This document shows, piece by piece, positions 10,465 through 18,743 of a stretch of DNA of 64,000 nt. Origin of the DNA: Prevotella sp. (GTDB lineage: Bacteria; Bacteroidota; Bacteroidia; Bacteroidales; Bacteroidaceae). The notes beneath the pieces are model-generated. The model was given only the letters and a program-made list of their open reading frames with translations. It was not told the DNA's origin and searched no databases. Location of the stretch: NCBI GenBank assembly GCA_016285245.1, contig JAEEQH010000008.1, forward strand, positions 1 through 64,000, given 5' to 3'. Position 1 is the stretch's first letter. Each line of letters begins with the position of its first letter. The position numbers were made by a program, and so were the translations under genes.

Positions 10465-12027
10465 ATGAGGAGGTTGCTGTTTGTCATCATCGGACTCGTC
10501 GGACTGGCCATGGTCTTTGCCATGCAGCCGGCACGGAAGCGTACGCCGCGTAAGAAGGCGCCGGACCAGCGTGTCTACTTGGTTCATGCCGACATGCTGC
10601 ACTACGATCAGTATCGTAACCGTGACGCACAGGTCCTTAACGGCAACGTACACTTCACCCATGCTGGTGCCCGTCTCTACTGCGACAGCGCGTATTTCTA
10701 CGAGGCATCGAACTCCTTCGAGGCCTTCGGTCATGTGAAGATGTACCAGGGCGACACGCTGTCGCTCTTCTCCGACTACGCCTTTTATGATGGTAACGAC
10801 CAGATGGCTGAGGCTCGCTACAACGTCGTGCTGAAGAACCGGAAGACGACTCTCTATACCGACTCCCTGAACTTCGACCGTCTCTACGACAATGCCTACT
10901 TCTTTGAAGGGGGAAAGATGATTGACCAGGGCACAACACTCACCTCCGACTGGGGTGAGTACAACACGAAGACCAAGATGGCCGTCTTCAACTACGACGT
11001 GAAGATGCGCAACAAGAAGTTCTTCCTCACCACAGATACCCTTTATTATGACACGCGTCTGTCTATGGCACATATCGTCGGTCCGTCGGACATCACCTCG
11101 GGCAACAGCCATATCTACTCTGAGATGGGCTATTACGACACGAAGCTCGAGCGGGCACGTCTCATGGACCGCTCGGTGCTCAATAACCAGGGCAAGCAGC
11201 TCATCGGCGACAGCGTCTACTACGACAGCAAGTCGGGACTGAGCAAGGCCTTCCGCAACGTCGTCTATACCGACAGCATCAACAAGAACCGCCTTACCGG
11301 TGAGTATGGCGAGTACCATGAGGAGACGGGCTACGCCCTGTTTACTGATAGTGCCGTAGCTATCGATTTCTCACAGCGCGACTCGCTCTTCATGCATGCT
11401 GACACGTTCAAGGTCTTTACCTTCAACATTAATACCGACTCCGTCTACCGTAAGATCCACGCCTACCATCATGTGCGTGCCTACCGTATCGACGTGCAGG
11501 CCGTCTGCGATTCATTGGTCTACAACTCCAAGGACTCCTGTATGACGATGTACGACGACCCGATTGTCTGGAACATGTCCCAGCAGCTTGTCGGCGACAG
11601 GATAGATGTGTTCCTCAAGGATTCCGTCATCGACCATGCCCATGTCGTCGACAATGCCTTTTCCATAGAGCAGCTGCGCGACAGCGTGAATTTCAACCAG
11701 ATATCGTCGAAGGAGATGTTCGCGTACTTCCAGAACGGTACCATCCACGAGGCGCAGGCTAAGGACAACGTCCTCATCATCTATTACCCGGAGGACGAAG
11801 CCGACAGCACTCTCATCGGTCTCAACTATACCGAGACCACGGAACTGCGCATCTACATGGAGAACGGTAAGATGCAGAAGATATGGATGCCGAAGGCCGA
11901 GGGAACACTCTATCCGATGAGTCAGATACCCCCTGCGAAGAAGCAGCTGCCGGGCTATGCCTGGTACGACTATATCCGGCCGTTAAGTAAACAAGACATT
12001 TTCGTCTGGCGTCCCAAGAAACAATGA
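10465..12027 (+). CDS. OstA/LptA-like outer-membrane lipopolysaccharide transport protein
   Basis: The product has 520 residues with an uncleaved or weak N-terminal hydrophobic segment ([17 protein letters not shown], about 4-20). The body is a succession of short beta-strand repeats of the OstA/LptA type, recognisable by recurring patterns such as [17 protein letters not shown] and [20 protein letters not shown]. The fold is expected to bind lipid A and bridge the periplasm. It is longer than E. coli LptA, as is common for this phylum. Its neighbours are two periplasmic foldases and, overlapping by 4 bp at its 3' end, mutL. Confidence 0.75.
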   Translation: MRRLLFVIIGLVGLAMVFAMQPARKRTPRKKAPDQRVYLVHADMLHYDQYRNRDAQVLNGNVHFTHAGARLYCDSAYFYEASNSFEAFGHVKMYQGDTLSLFSDYAFYDGNDQMAEARYNVVLKNRKTTLYTDSLNFDRLYDNAYFFEGGKMIDQGTTLTSDWGEYNTKTKMAVFNYDVKMRNKKFFLTTDTLYYDTRLSMAHIVGPSDITSGNSHIYSEMGYYDTKLERARLMDRSVLNNQGKQLIGDSVYYDSKSGLSKAFRNVVYTDSINKNRLTGEYGEYHEETGYALFTDSAVAIDFSQRDSLFMHADTFKVFTFNINTDSVYRKIHAYHHVRAYRIDVQAVCDSLVYNSKDSCMTMYDDPIVWNMSQQLVGDRIDVFLKDSVIDHAHVVDNAFSIEQLRDSVNFNQISSKEMFAYFQNGTIHEAQAKDNVLIIYYPEDEADSTLIGLNYTETTELRIYMENGKMQKIWMPKAEGTLYPMSQIPPAKKQLPGYAWYDYIRPLSKQDIFVWRPKKQ

Positions 12028-13838
12028 GCGACCTGATACACCTCCTCCCTGATTCCGTTGCCAACCAGATTGCGGCTGGCGAGGTCATCCAGCGGCCAGC
12101 ATCCGTCATCAAGGAGCTGGTCGAGAATGCCGTCGATGCCGGTGCCACTACCATCCAGGTGCTCATCGTCGATGCCGGTAGGACGTCTATGGAGGTAATT
12201 GATGACGGCAAAGGTATGTCCGAGACCGATGCCCGTCTAGCCTTCGAGCGCCATGCCACGTCGAAGATCCGCCAGGCCGACGACCTCTTCGCCCTCCATA
12301 CGATGGGCTTCCGCGGTGAGGCCCTGCCCTCCATCGCCGCCGTTTCGCAGGTGGAGCTGCTCACACGTACGGCCGATGAGGAGATTGGTACCCATCTCAC
12401 CCTCGCTGGCTCGAAGGTCATCAGCCAAGAGCCGGTGGCCTGTCCCGTCGGTGCCCACTTCAAGGTAGAGAATATATTTTATAATGTACCCGCGCGTAGG
12501 AAGTTCCTCAAGTCGAACGCTACGGAGCTGAACAATATCCTAGCGGCCTACGAGCGGATAGTCCTCGTCTATCCCGACATCAGCTTCTCGCTCCATAACA
12601 ACGGTGCCGAGCTGATGAATCTCCGCCGTGGCTCGCTGCGCCAGCGTATCAGCGATGTCTTCGGACACCGCTTCAGTCAGGATCTGTTGCCCGTCGAGGT
12701 TGAGACGGCCATCTGTCGGATCACGGGCTTCGTCGGTAAGCCGGAGACCTCGCGTCGCCGCACCACCCAGCAGTACTTCTTCGTCAACGGCCGTTACATG
12801 AAGCACGCCTATTATCATAAGGCTGTGCTCAACGCCTACGAACGGCTCATCCCCGAGGGGACACAGCCGCCCTATTTCCTCTATTTCGACGTTTCGCCGG
12901 CCGACATCGACGTGAATATCCATCCTACGAAGACAGAGATCAAGTTCGAGAACGAGCAGGCTATCTGGCAGATTCTCACGGCAGCTGTCAAGGAGGCCAT
13001 CGGCAAGTTCTGCGAGGTGCCCGCCATCCAGTTCGATACTGAGGGACGTCCGGACATCCCTGTCTTTGACCCTGTCAATGACGGCGCTCACGCACCGCAG
13101 CCAACCTATAACCCTTCCTATAACCCCTTCACGTCGCCATCGCATGGCAGCTCCCGACGGTCTGAAGCTCCTGTTCAAGACTGGACAGCCCTTTACGATG
13201 CTGCCCTCCCGAAGAGTGCACCTGCCGAGGCCCCCTCGTTCTTCGACGAGCCCGCCGCCGCTACCATTCTCCAGGAGAAGTCTCCGGCACACTACCAGTA
13301 CAAGGGCCGTTACATCATGACCGCCGTTAAGTCGGGTCTGATGATTATCGACCAGCATCGTGCCTCCGTCCGCATCATGTATGAACGGTACCTCGCCCAG
13401 AAGAGTGCCCACAGCGCCGTGCCGCAGCGTGTCCTTTTCCCCGAGGTGCTCCAGCTTGCTCCCGCCGAGGCCTCCGTGCTCCAGCATCTTCAGGACGATC
13501 TCGTCGGTCTGGGTTTTGAGTTGACCGACCTTGGGGGCGGCAGTTTCGTGGTGAACGCCATACCGTCGGGTGTCGATGGCGATCCCCTGACGCTGGTACG
13601 CAACATCGTGGCCGATGCCGCAGAGCACGACGGCGCGACGGTCGAGCAGTCCGTCGACACCCTGGCGCTGACGCTGGCCCGCAACACCGCCATTCCCTAT
13701 GGCCAAGTGCTCACCAACGACGAGATGGAAGCCATTGTCAACCAGCTCTTCTCCTGCTCGAACGTCAACTACACCCCCGACGGTCATGCCGTCCTCAGCA
13801 TCCTGCCGCAGCACGATATCGAGCATCTGTTGGGCTGA
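12024..13838 (+). CDS. mutL: DNA mismatch repair protein MutL
   Basis: The product is a 604-residue GHKL ATPase that links MutS recognition to downstream excision. ATPase motifs are [17 protein letters not shown] and [15 protein letters not shown] proline/serine-rich linker (about 350-420) leads to the dimerisation domain. The metal-dependent endonuclease motif DQHA(x)2E(x)4E is not intact: the sequence reads [12 protein letters not shown], and the later CPHGRP-type motif is replaced by YTPDGHA. The nicking site therefore appears absent. The start codon overlaps the previous gene by 4 bp (ATGA), which implies coupled translation. Confidence 0.95.
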   Translation: MSDLIHLLPDSVANQIAAGEVIQRPASVIKELVENAVDAGATTIQVLIVDAGRTSMEVIDDGKGMSETDARLAFERHATSKIRQADDLFALHTMGFRGEALPSIAAVSQVELLTRTADEEIGTHLTLAGSKVISQEPVACPVGAHFKVENIFYNVPARRKFLKSNATELNNILAAYERIVLVYPDISFSLHNNGAELMNLRRGSLRQRISDVFGHRFSQDLLPVEVETAICRITGFVGKPETSRRRTTQQYFFVNGRYMKHAYYHKAVLNAYERLIPEGTQPPYFLYFDVSPADIDVNIHPTKTEIKFENEQAIWQILTAAVKEAIGKFCEVPAIQFDTEGRPDIPVFDPVNDGAHAPQPTYNPSYNPFTSPSHGSSRRSEAPVQDWTALYDAALPKSAPAEAPSFFDEPAAATILQEKSPAHYQYKGRYIMTAVKSGLMIIDQHRASVRIMYERYLAQKSAHSAVPQRVLFPEVLQLAPAEASVLQHLQDDLVGLGFELTDLGGGSFVVNAIPSGVDGDPLTLVRNIVADAAEHDGATVEQSVDTLALTLARNTAIPYGQVLTNDEMEAIVNQLFSCSNVNYTPDGHAVLSILPQHDIEHLLG

Positions 13839-13870
13839 ATTAGTTAATTCCTGTTAAGGAAAGAGAAAAA

Positions 13871-13898
13871 TCTCAACCATCAACGCTTAACTATCAAT
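13871..13898 (+). repeat. 4 x 7 bp array upstream of the tRNA-Val promoter
   Basis: Four degenerate units of NNTCAAC total 28 bp and lie in the mutL-tRNA gap. A 9-nt spacer (TTATCTTCG) separates them from the -7 box at 13908, the same geometry as at guaB, asd, parC/GH28 and the - strand tRNA pair. Confidence 0.85.
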
Positions 13899-13907
13899 TT
13901 ATCTTCG

Positions 13908-13915
13908 TACCTTTG
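13908..13915 (+). promoter_or_regulatory. -7 box of the tRNA-Val promoter
   Basis: TACCTTTG ends 19 nt before the mature tRNA 5' end. No TTTG box is found 19-21 bp upstream, where the 7-bp array lies. Confidence 0.75.
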
Positions 13916-13934
13916 CAGCGCTTTTGGAGAAAAG

Positions 13935-14009
13935 GGGCGTTTAGCTCAGCTGGTTTAGAGCATCTGCCTTACAAGCAGAGGGTCGGCGGTTCGAATCCGT
14001 CAACGCCCA
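13935..14009 (+). tRNA. tRNA-Val (anticodon TAC)
   Basis: The 75-nt cloverleaf has acceptor stem GGGCGTT/AACGCCC, D-arm GCTC/GAGC, anticodon stem TCTGC/GCAGA with loop CTTACAA, and T-arm GGCGG/CCGTC with loop TTCGAAT. The discriminator base is A, and CCA is not encoded. The anticodon is UAC, reading GUA/GUG valine codons. Confidence 0.97.
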
Positions 14010-14100
14010 CGAAAAGATTGAGAAGATTAACAGGAAAGACTTCCGCAGCCGATGAGGGTTGCGGATTTCAGTTTGCGCAAGAAGAGATAATTATCTAAAA

Positions 14101-15468
14101 ATGGAATTGAGAGAACTGACAGCCATCTCGCCTATTGATGGCCGCTACCGCAGCAAGACGGAACCTCTTGCAGCCTATTTTTCAGAGTATGCACTCGTAC
14201 GCTACCGCGTGCGCGTAGAAATCGAATACTTTATCACACTGTGCGAACTGCCGCTGCCACAGCTGCAGGACGTTGACCATAGCCTCTTTGAGCCGCTGCG
14301 CGACATCTACCGCAACTTCACCGTTGCCGATGCCCAGCGTGTCAAGGATATCGAAGCCATCACGAACCATGACGTCAAGGCCGTCGAGTACTTTATCAAG
14401 GAGAAGATTGACGAGTTGGCCAAACTGTCAACGGTCAACTCTCAGCTGTCTACTTGTAAGGAGTTCATCCACTTCGGCCTGACTTCACAGGATATCAACA
14501 ATACCAGCGTACCCCTCTCCATCAAGGAAGCCCTTGAGCAGGTGTACTACCCCCTCGTTGAGGAGCTCATCGAACAGCTTCACGACTATGCCGAGGAGTG
14601 GCGTACCGTCCCCATGCTCGCCAAGACCCACGGACAGCCGGCATCGCCGACGCGCCTGGGTAAGGAGGTCATGGTCTACGTCTACCGTCTCGAGGAGCAG
14701 CTGCGCGCCTTGAAGGAGACGCCCCTCACCGCGAAGTTCGGCGGTGCCACCGGCAATTTCAACGCCCACCACGTGGCCTATCCCCAGTACGACTGGCATG
14801 AGTTCGGCAACCGCTTCGTCAGCGAGAAGCTCGGACTGGAGCGTGAGCAGTACACCACACAGATCTCTAACTACGACTGGCTCGGTGCTGTCTTTGACGC
14901 CATGCGCCGCATCAATACCATCGTCATCGACCTTGACCGCGACTTCTGGATGTACATCTCGATGGATTACTTCAAGCAGAAGATCAAGAAGGGTGAGGTG
15001 GGCTCCAGCGCCATGCCCCATAAGGTGAACCCCATCGACTACGAGAACAGTGAGGGTAACCTTGGCATCGCCAATGCCATCCTCCAGTTCCTGGCTGCCA
15101 AGCTGCCCGTCAGCCGTCTGCAGCGCGACCTCACGGACTCCACCGTCCTCCGTAATGTCGGTGTGCCCATGGGTCATGCCCTCATCGCCTTCCAGTCGAC
15201 CCTCAAGGGTCTGCGCAAGCTCATCCTCAACGAGCAGAAGCTGCAGGACGACCTCGACAACACATGGGCCGTCGTCGCCGAAGGCATCCAGACCATTCTG
15301 CGCCGCGAGGCGTACCCCAACCCCTACGAGACATTGAAGGCGCTTACCCGTACCAATGAGAAAATGACCGCCGAGACCATTGCCCGCTTCATCGACACCC
15401 TTGACGTCAGCGATGCCGTCAAGGACGAACTGCGTGCCATCACCCCATCAACCTATACCGGAATGTAA
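14101..15468 (+). CDS. purB: Adenylosuccinate lyase
   Basis: This 455-residue enzyme of the fumarase/aspartase superfamily acts twice in purine synthesis: SAICAR to AICAR and adenylosuccinate to AMP. It shows the N-terminal SPIDGRYRSKT, the FGLTSQDINNT substrate loop, KTHGQPASPTRLGKE, and the catalytic signature GSSAMPHKVNP. The start is placed at 14101 (MELRELTAISPIDGRY). A longer frame would run back into the tRNA leader and has no family similarity. Residues 109-118 (STVNSQLST) are encoded by a 7-bp repeat array and look inserted before KEFIHFGLTSQ. Confidence 0.96.
   Translation: MELRELTAISPIDGRYRSKTEPLAAYFSEYALVRYRVRVEIEYFITLCELPLPQLQDVDHSLFEPLRDIYRNFTVADAQRVKDIEAITNHDVKAVEYFIKEKIDELAKLSTVNSQLSTCKEFIHFGLTSQDINNTSVPLSIKEALEQVYYPLVEELIEQLHDYAEEWRTVPMLAKTHGQPASPTRLGKEVMVYVYRLEEQLRALKETPLTAKFGGATGNFNAHHVAYPQYDWHEFGNRFVSEKLGLEREQYTTQISNYDWLGAVFDAMRRINTIVIDLDRDFWMYISMDYFKQKIKKGEVGSSAMPHKVNPIDYENSEGNLGIANAILQFLAAKLPVSRLQRDLTDSTVLRNVGVPMGHALIAFQSTLKGLRKLILNEQKLQDDLDNTWAVVAEGIQTILRREAYPNPYETLKALTRTNEKMTAETIARFIDTLDVSDAVKDELRAITPSTYTGM
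14426..14453 (+). repeat. 4 x 7 bp array inside purB
   Basis: Four degenerate units of NNTCAAC lie within the coding sequence and encode residues 109-118, just before the conserved FGLTSQD loop. The unit resembles that of the array upstream of tRNA-Val 530 bp away. Confidence 0.8.
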
Positions 15469-15525
15469 CCAACACGTTTTAACGTCATCGCGTTATAACG
15501 ATATAACGAAAAAGTAAAGATTATC

Positions 15526-16914
15526 ATGGATTTCGAAAACGAGAAGAGCTTCGAGGAGAAGCAGACAGAGAAGTCGACGAGCAGCCGTGAGGGCTATCAG
15601 TCGAACGACCATTCAGGAAACAGTTTCCAGCGCGAGTATCGTCCGGGCCGCTCCCCGCGTCCCCGTATTCACACAGCACAGTCCCGCCCGTTTGGTCAGG
15701 ATCGTCCTGCGTATAACCGTAATAACGATGAGGGCGGTTTCCGCCCCGAGGGTTTCGGTGCCGGCCTTCAGTCGGCCTCTACCCGTCAGCAGGGTGGCTA
15801 TGGTCAGCAGGGTGGCTACCAGCCTCGCCAGCAGGGCGGCTATGGCCAGCAGCGTGGCGGCTACCAGCCCCGTCAGCAGGGAGGCTACCAGCCTCGCCAG
15901 CAGGGTGGCTATGGTCAGCAGGGTGGCTACCAGCCCCGCCAGCAGGGTGGCTATGGTCAGCAGCGTGGCGGCTACCAGCCCCGTCAGCAGGGTGGCTACG
16001 GCCAGCAGCGCGGCGGTTATGGTCAGCAGGGTGGCTACCAGCAGCGCGGCGGCTACGGCCAGCAGCGCGGTGGCTATGGTCAGCAGGGTGGCTACAAGCC
16101 TTTCAACAAGCGTCAGCGCACTGCCGACTACGATCCCAATGCTAAGTACAGCATGAAGAAGCGCATCGAGTATAAGGAGGAGCACTTCGATCCCAACGAG
16201 CCGATCCGTCTGAACAAGTTCCTCGCCAATGCCGGCGTCTGCAGCCGTCGCGAGGCCGACGAGTTCATCCAGGCTGGTGTCGTTTCCGTCAATGGCGAGG
16301 TGGTCACCGAACTGGGCACGAAGGTGCTGCGCACCGACGTGGTGAAGTTCCACGACGACCCCGTGACACTTGAGAAGAAGGTGTACGTCCTGCTCAACAA
16401 GCCGAAGGACTATGTCACCACCAGCGACGACCCCCAGCAGCGCAAGACGGTCATGGACCTCGTGAAGAACGCCTGCCCGGAGCGCATCTACCCCGTCGGC
16501 CGTCTCGACCGTAACACCACCGGTGTACTGCTGCTCACCAACGATGGCGACCTCGCCTCGAAGCTCACCCACCCGAAGTTCCTCAAGAAGAAGATCTACC
16601 ATGTCTACCTCGATAAGAACTGCACCGCCCACGACCTCCAGCAGATTGCCGAGGGCATCCAGCTCGACGACGGCGACATCAAGGCCGACGACATCCAGTA
16701 TGCCGACGCCAACGACAAGAAGCAGGTGGGCATCGAGATTCACAGCGGTCGCAACCGCATCGTCCGCCGTATCTTCGAGAGTCTCGGCTACAAGGTCCTG
16801 AAGCTCGACCGCGTCCAGTTCGCCGGTCTCACTAAGAAGAACCTGCGTCGCGGTGACTGGCGCTACCTCACCGAGGAAGAGGTCGACCGTCTGAGGATGG
16901 GGGCGTATGAGTAA
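15526..16914 (+). CDS. RluB-type 23S rRNA pseudouridine synthase with Gly/Gln/Tyr-rich N-terminus
   Basis: The product has 462 residues. The C-terminal 240 are a complete RsuA/RluB-family enzyme: an S4 RNA-binding domain (RLNKFLANAGVCSRREADEFI, about 225-290) followed by the synthase core, with GRLDRNTTGVLLLTNDGDL carrying the catalytic Asp. The N-terminal 200 residues are low complexity. From about residue 88 to 195 they consist of repeats of GGYGQQ, GGYQPRQQ and GGYGQQRG, with Tyr and Arg regularly spaced. The enzyme presumably modifies 23S rRNA near the peptidyl-transferase centre. The tail may bind RNA or promote condensation (inference). asnS follows after 16 nt. Confidence 0.9.
   Translation: MDFENEKSFEEKQTEKSTSSREGYQSNDHSGNSFQREYRPGRSPRPRIHTAQSRPFGQDRPAYNRNNDEGGFRPEGFGAGLQSASTRQQGGYGQQGGYQPRQQGGYGQQRGGYQPRQQGGYQPRQQGGYGQQGGYQPRQQGGYGQQRGGYQPRQQGGYGQQRGGYGQQGGYQQRGGYGQQRGGYGQQGGYKPFNKRQRTADYDPNAKYSMKKRIEYKEEHFDPNEPIRLNKFLANAGVCSRREADEFIQAGVVSVNGEVVTELGTKVLRTDVVKFHDDPVTLEKKVYVLLNKPKDYVTTSDDPQQRKTVMDLVKNACPERIYPVGRLDRNTTGVLLLTNDGDLASKLTHPKFLKKKIYHVYLDKNCTAHDLQQIAEGIQLDDGDIKADDIQYADANDKKQVGIEIHSGRNRIVRRIFESLGYKVLKLDRVQFAGLTKKNLRRGDWRYLTEEEVDRLRMGAYE
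15787..16101 (+). repeat. Coding tandem repeats for GGY(G/Q)Q motifs
   Basis: Imperfect direct repeats of 18-24 bp built around CAGCAGGGTGGCTA encode about fifteen GGY units. Third-position variation shows the copies have diverged but kept the protein sequence. Confidence 0.85.
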
Positions 16915-16930
16915 ATAAATTAGAAATAAG

Positions 16931-18367
16931 ATGAAAAGAACAAAGATAATCGACGTGCTCCAGAGCACGGAATATGGAAAGGAAGTCTGTGTGAAGGGCT
17001 GGGTGCGTACCCACCGCTCTTCCAAGGCTGTCGACTTCATCGCCCTGAACGATGGCTCGACCATCAAGAACGTACAGATTGTCGTTGACCCCACGAAGTT
17101 CGATGAGCAGCTGCTGAAGGACATCACCACCGGTGCCTGCATCGGTGCTGTCGGCACACTCGTCGAGAGCCAGGGTGCCGGCCAGAGTAGCGAGATCCAG
17201 GCCACCGCGCTGGAGGTCTACGGTCTCTGCGGCAACGACTACCCCATGCAGAAGAAGGGCCAGTCGTTCGAGGCCATGCGTAAGAACGCCCATATGCGTC
17301 TGCGTACGAACACCTTTGGTGCCGTCATGCGCATCCGCCACAATATGGCGATGGCCATCCACACCTATTTCCATGAGCACGGCTTCTACTATTTCCACAC
17401 GCCGCTCATCACCGCCAGCGACTGCGAGGGTGCCGGTAATATGTTCCAGGTGACCACGAAGAACCTTTACGACCTGAAGAAGGACGAGCAGGGCAAAATC
17501 ATTTATGACGATGACTTCTTCGGCGAGCAGACGTCGTTGACCGTCAGCGGCCAGCTTGAGGGCGAGCTCGGTGCCACCGCTCTGGGTGCCATCTACACCT
17601 TCGGCCCCACGTTCCGTGCCGAGAACAGTAACACCCCGCGCCACCTCGCCGAGTTCTGGATGGTGGAGCCCGAGGTAGCCTTCCTCGACCAGGAGGAGCT
17701 GATGGACCTCGAGGAGGACTTCATCAAGTACTGTGTCCGCTGGGCCCTCGACCACTGTAAGGATGACCTGGAGTTCCTGAACAAGATGATTGACAAGACG
17801 CTCATCGAGCGTCTCGAGGGTGTGCTGAAGGAGACCTTCGTTCGTCTGCCCTATACCGAAGGAATAAACATCCTGCAGGAAGCCATCAAGAACGGCCACA
17901 AGTTCGAGTTCCCCTGCAACTGGGGCGACGACCTCGCTTCCGAGCATGAGCGCTACCTCGTCGAGGAGCACTTCAAGAAGCCCGTCATCATGACCGACTA
18001 TCCCCGCGCGTTCAAGTCGTTCTATATGAAGCAGAACGAAGAGCAGGGCGAGGGTAGCGTAGGCTACAAGGGCGCCATCGCCCCTGGTCCAACGATGCAG
18101 GGCACCGACGTACTGTTCCCGCAGATCGGTGAGATCATCGGCGGCAGCGTCCGTGAGGAGAGCTATGATAAGCTGATGGCTGAGATCGAACGTCGCCAGA
18201 TGGATCAGACACACCTCTGGTGGTACATCGACACCCGCCGCTGGGGTTCGTGCCCCCATGCCGGCTTCGGTCTGGGCTTCGAGCGACTCATCCTCTTCGT
18301 CACTGGTATGTCGAACATCCGCGACGTGATTCCCTTCCCGAGGACACCAAAATCTGCAGACTTTTAA
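16931..18367 (+). CDS. asnS: Asparaginyl-tRNA synthetase
   Basis: The 478-residue class IIb synthetase has an N-terminal OB-fold anticodon-binding domain ([22 protein letters not shown], about 20-110). The class II core carries motif 2 ([21 protein letters not shown]) and motif 3 ([16 protein letters not shown]). Asn rather than Asp specificity is inferred from the [19 protein letters not shown] segment. Length is slightly above the usual 465. The message probably ends in the 3' region before the small-RNA promoter at 18385. Confidence 0.95.
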   Translation: MKRTKIIDVLQSTEYGKEVCVKGWVRTHRSSKAVDFIALNDGSTIKNVQIVVDPTKFDEQLLKDITTGACIGAVGTLVESQGAGQSSEIQATALEVYGLCGNDYPMQKKGQSFEAMRKNAHMRLRTNTFGAVMRIRHNMAMAIHTYFHEHGFYYFHTPLITASDCEGAGNMFQVTTKNLYDLKKDEQGKIIYDDDFFGEQTSLTVSGQLEGELGATALGAIYTFGPTFRAENSNTPRHLAEFWMVEPEVAFLDQEELMDLEEDFIKYCVRWALDHCKDDLEFLNKMIDKTLIERLEGVLKETFVRLPYTEGINILQEAIKNGHKFEFPCNWGDDLASEHERYLVEEHFKKPVIMTDYPRAFKSFYMKQNEEQGEGSVGYKGAIAPGPTMQGTDVLFPQIGEIIGGSVREESYDKLMAEIERRQMDQTHLWWYIDTRRWGSCPHAGFGLGFERLILFVTGMSNIRDVIPFPRTPKSADF

Positions 18368-18384
18368 AAAAAACTTAAAAAATG

Positions 18385-18415
18385 TTTGCATATTCAAGAA
18401 AAAGTCGTAACTTTG
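18385..18415 (+). promoter_or_regulatory. Promoter of a candidate small RNA
   Basis: TTTG at 18385-18388 and TAACTTTG at 18408-18415 are spaced 19 bp apart, a full consensus promoter. Transcription would begin near 18420. No sizeable reading frame follows before the terminator at 18569. Confidence 0.75.
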
Positions 18416-18419
18416 CACG

Positions 18420-18592
18420 CTGAAAGCCAAGGTATGGGTTTCCTGAGCCCTACACCTTATTATATATAATAGAAGTTTAACAAAAAAGACTTGCCTATGG
18501 TAGCAAACCTCTGTAAACAAAGCCTAAAAGGGCGTAAAAACGTTAAAATGCAGGCAGAATAACGGATTTTGCTCAATTTTTTGGGCAATTTT
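18420..18592 (+). ncRNA. Candidate structured small RNA of about 170 nt
   Basis: The segment runs from a consensus promoter to an intrinsic terminator and is separate from the surface-protein gene downstream, which has its own promoter at 18613. It can form several local hairpins: around 18432-18457 (GGTATGGG with CCCTACACC), the AT-rich palindrome ATTATATATAAT near 18459-18470, TTGCCTA/TAGCAA near 18492-18507, and short stems closed by AAAA loops near 18520-18550. The only open frame is an 11-codon ATG frame at 18434-18469. Size and the CCTGAGCC stretch recall 6S RNA, but I cannot confirm a family. An attenuated leader is the alternative. Confidence 0.5.
18569..18592 (+). terminator. Intrinsic terminator of the small RNA
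   Basis: TTGCTCA (18569-18575) pairs with TGGGCAA (18582-18588) around a 6-nt loop. TTTT follows. Confidence 0.65.
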
Positions 18593-18612
18593 CGAAAAAA
18601 TATTCGATTTTG

Positions 18613-18644
18613 TTTGCAAGATTTCAGATTTATATCTATATTTG
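18613..18644 (+). promoter_or_regulatory. Promoter of the 1368-residue surface protein
   Basis: TTTG at 18613-18616 and TATATTTG at 18637-18644 are 20 bp apart. The leader would be about 95 nt and AT-rich, consistent with efficient translation initiation. Confidence 0.8.
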
Positions 18645-18743
18645 CACCAAAAATGTAGCCTCTAATAGGGGATGCATGTGAAAATTGAGAGAAAGAAATA
18701 ATAAGTGAATAACTAGTTTTTATTAATTTAAATTATTAATCGT

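Noticed and set aside
9007..11319. A 770-codon open frame on the - strand opposite the SurA-like and OstA-like genes
   Set aside because: It is antisense to two well-supported genes with signal peptides and domains, has no recognisable domain and spans a gene boundary. Such long antisense frames are a by-product of the codon bias of this genome.
15787..16101. Possible CRISPR or intergenic satellite
   Set aside because: The repeat units are in frame, lack unique spacers and encode a regular GGY-rich protein segment.
15613..17205. A 530-codon - strand frame with hydrophobic repeats (LLTIATLL) opposite the pseudouridine synthase gene
   Set aside because: The apparent repeats are the reverse complement of the GGYGQQ coding repeats. 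It also crosses into asnS.
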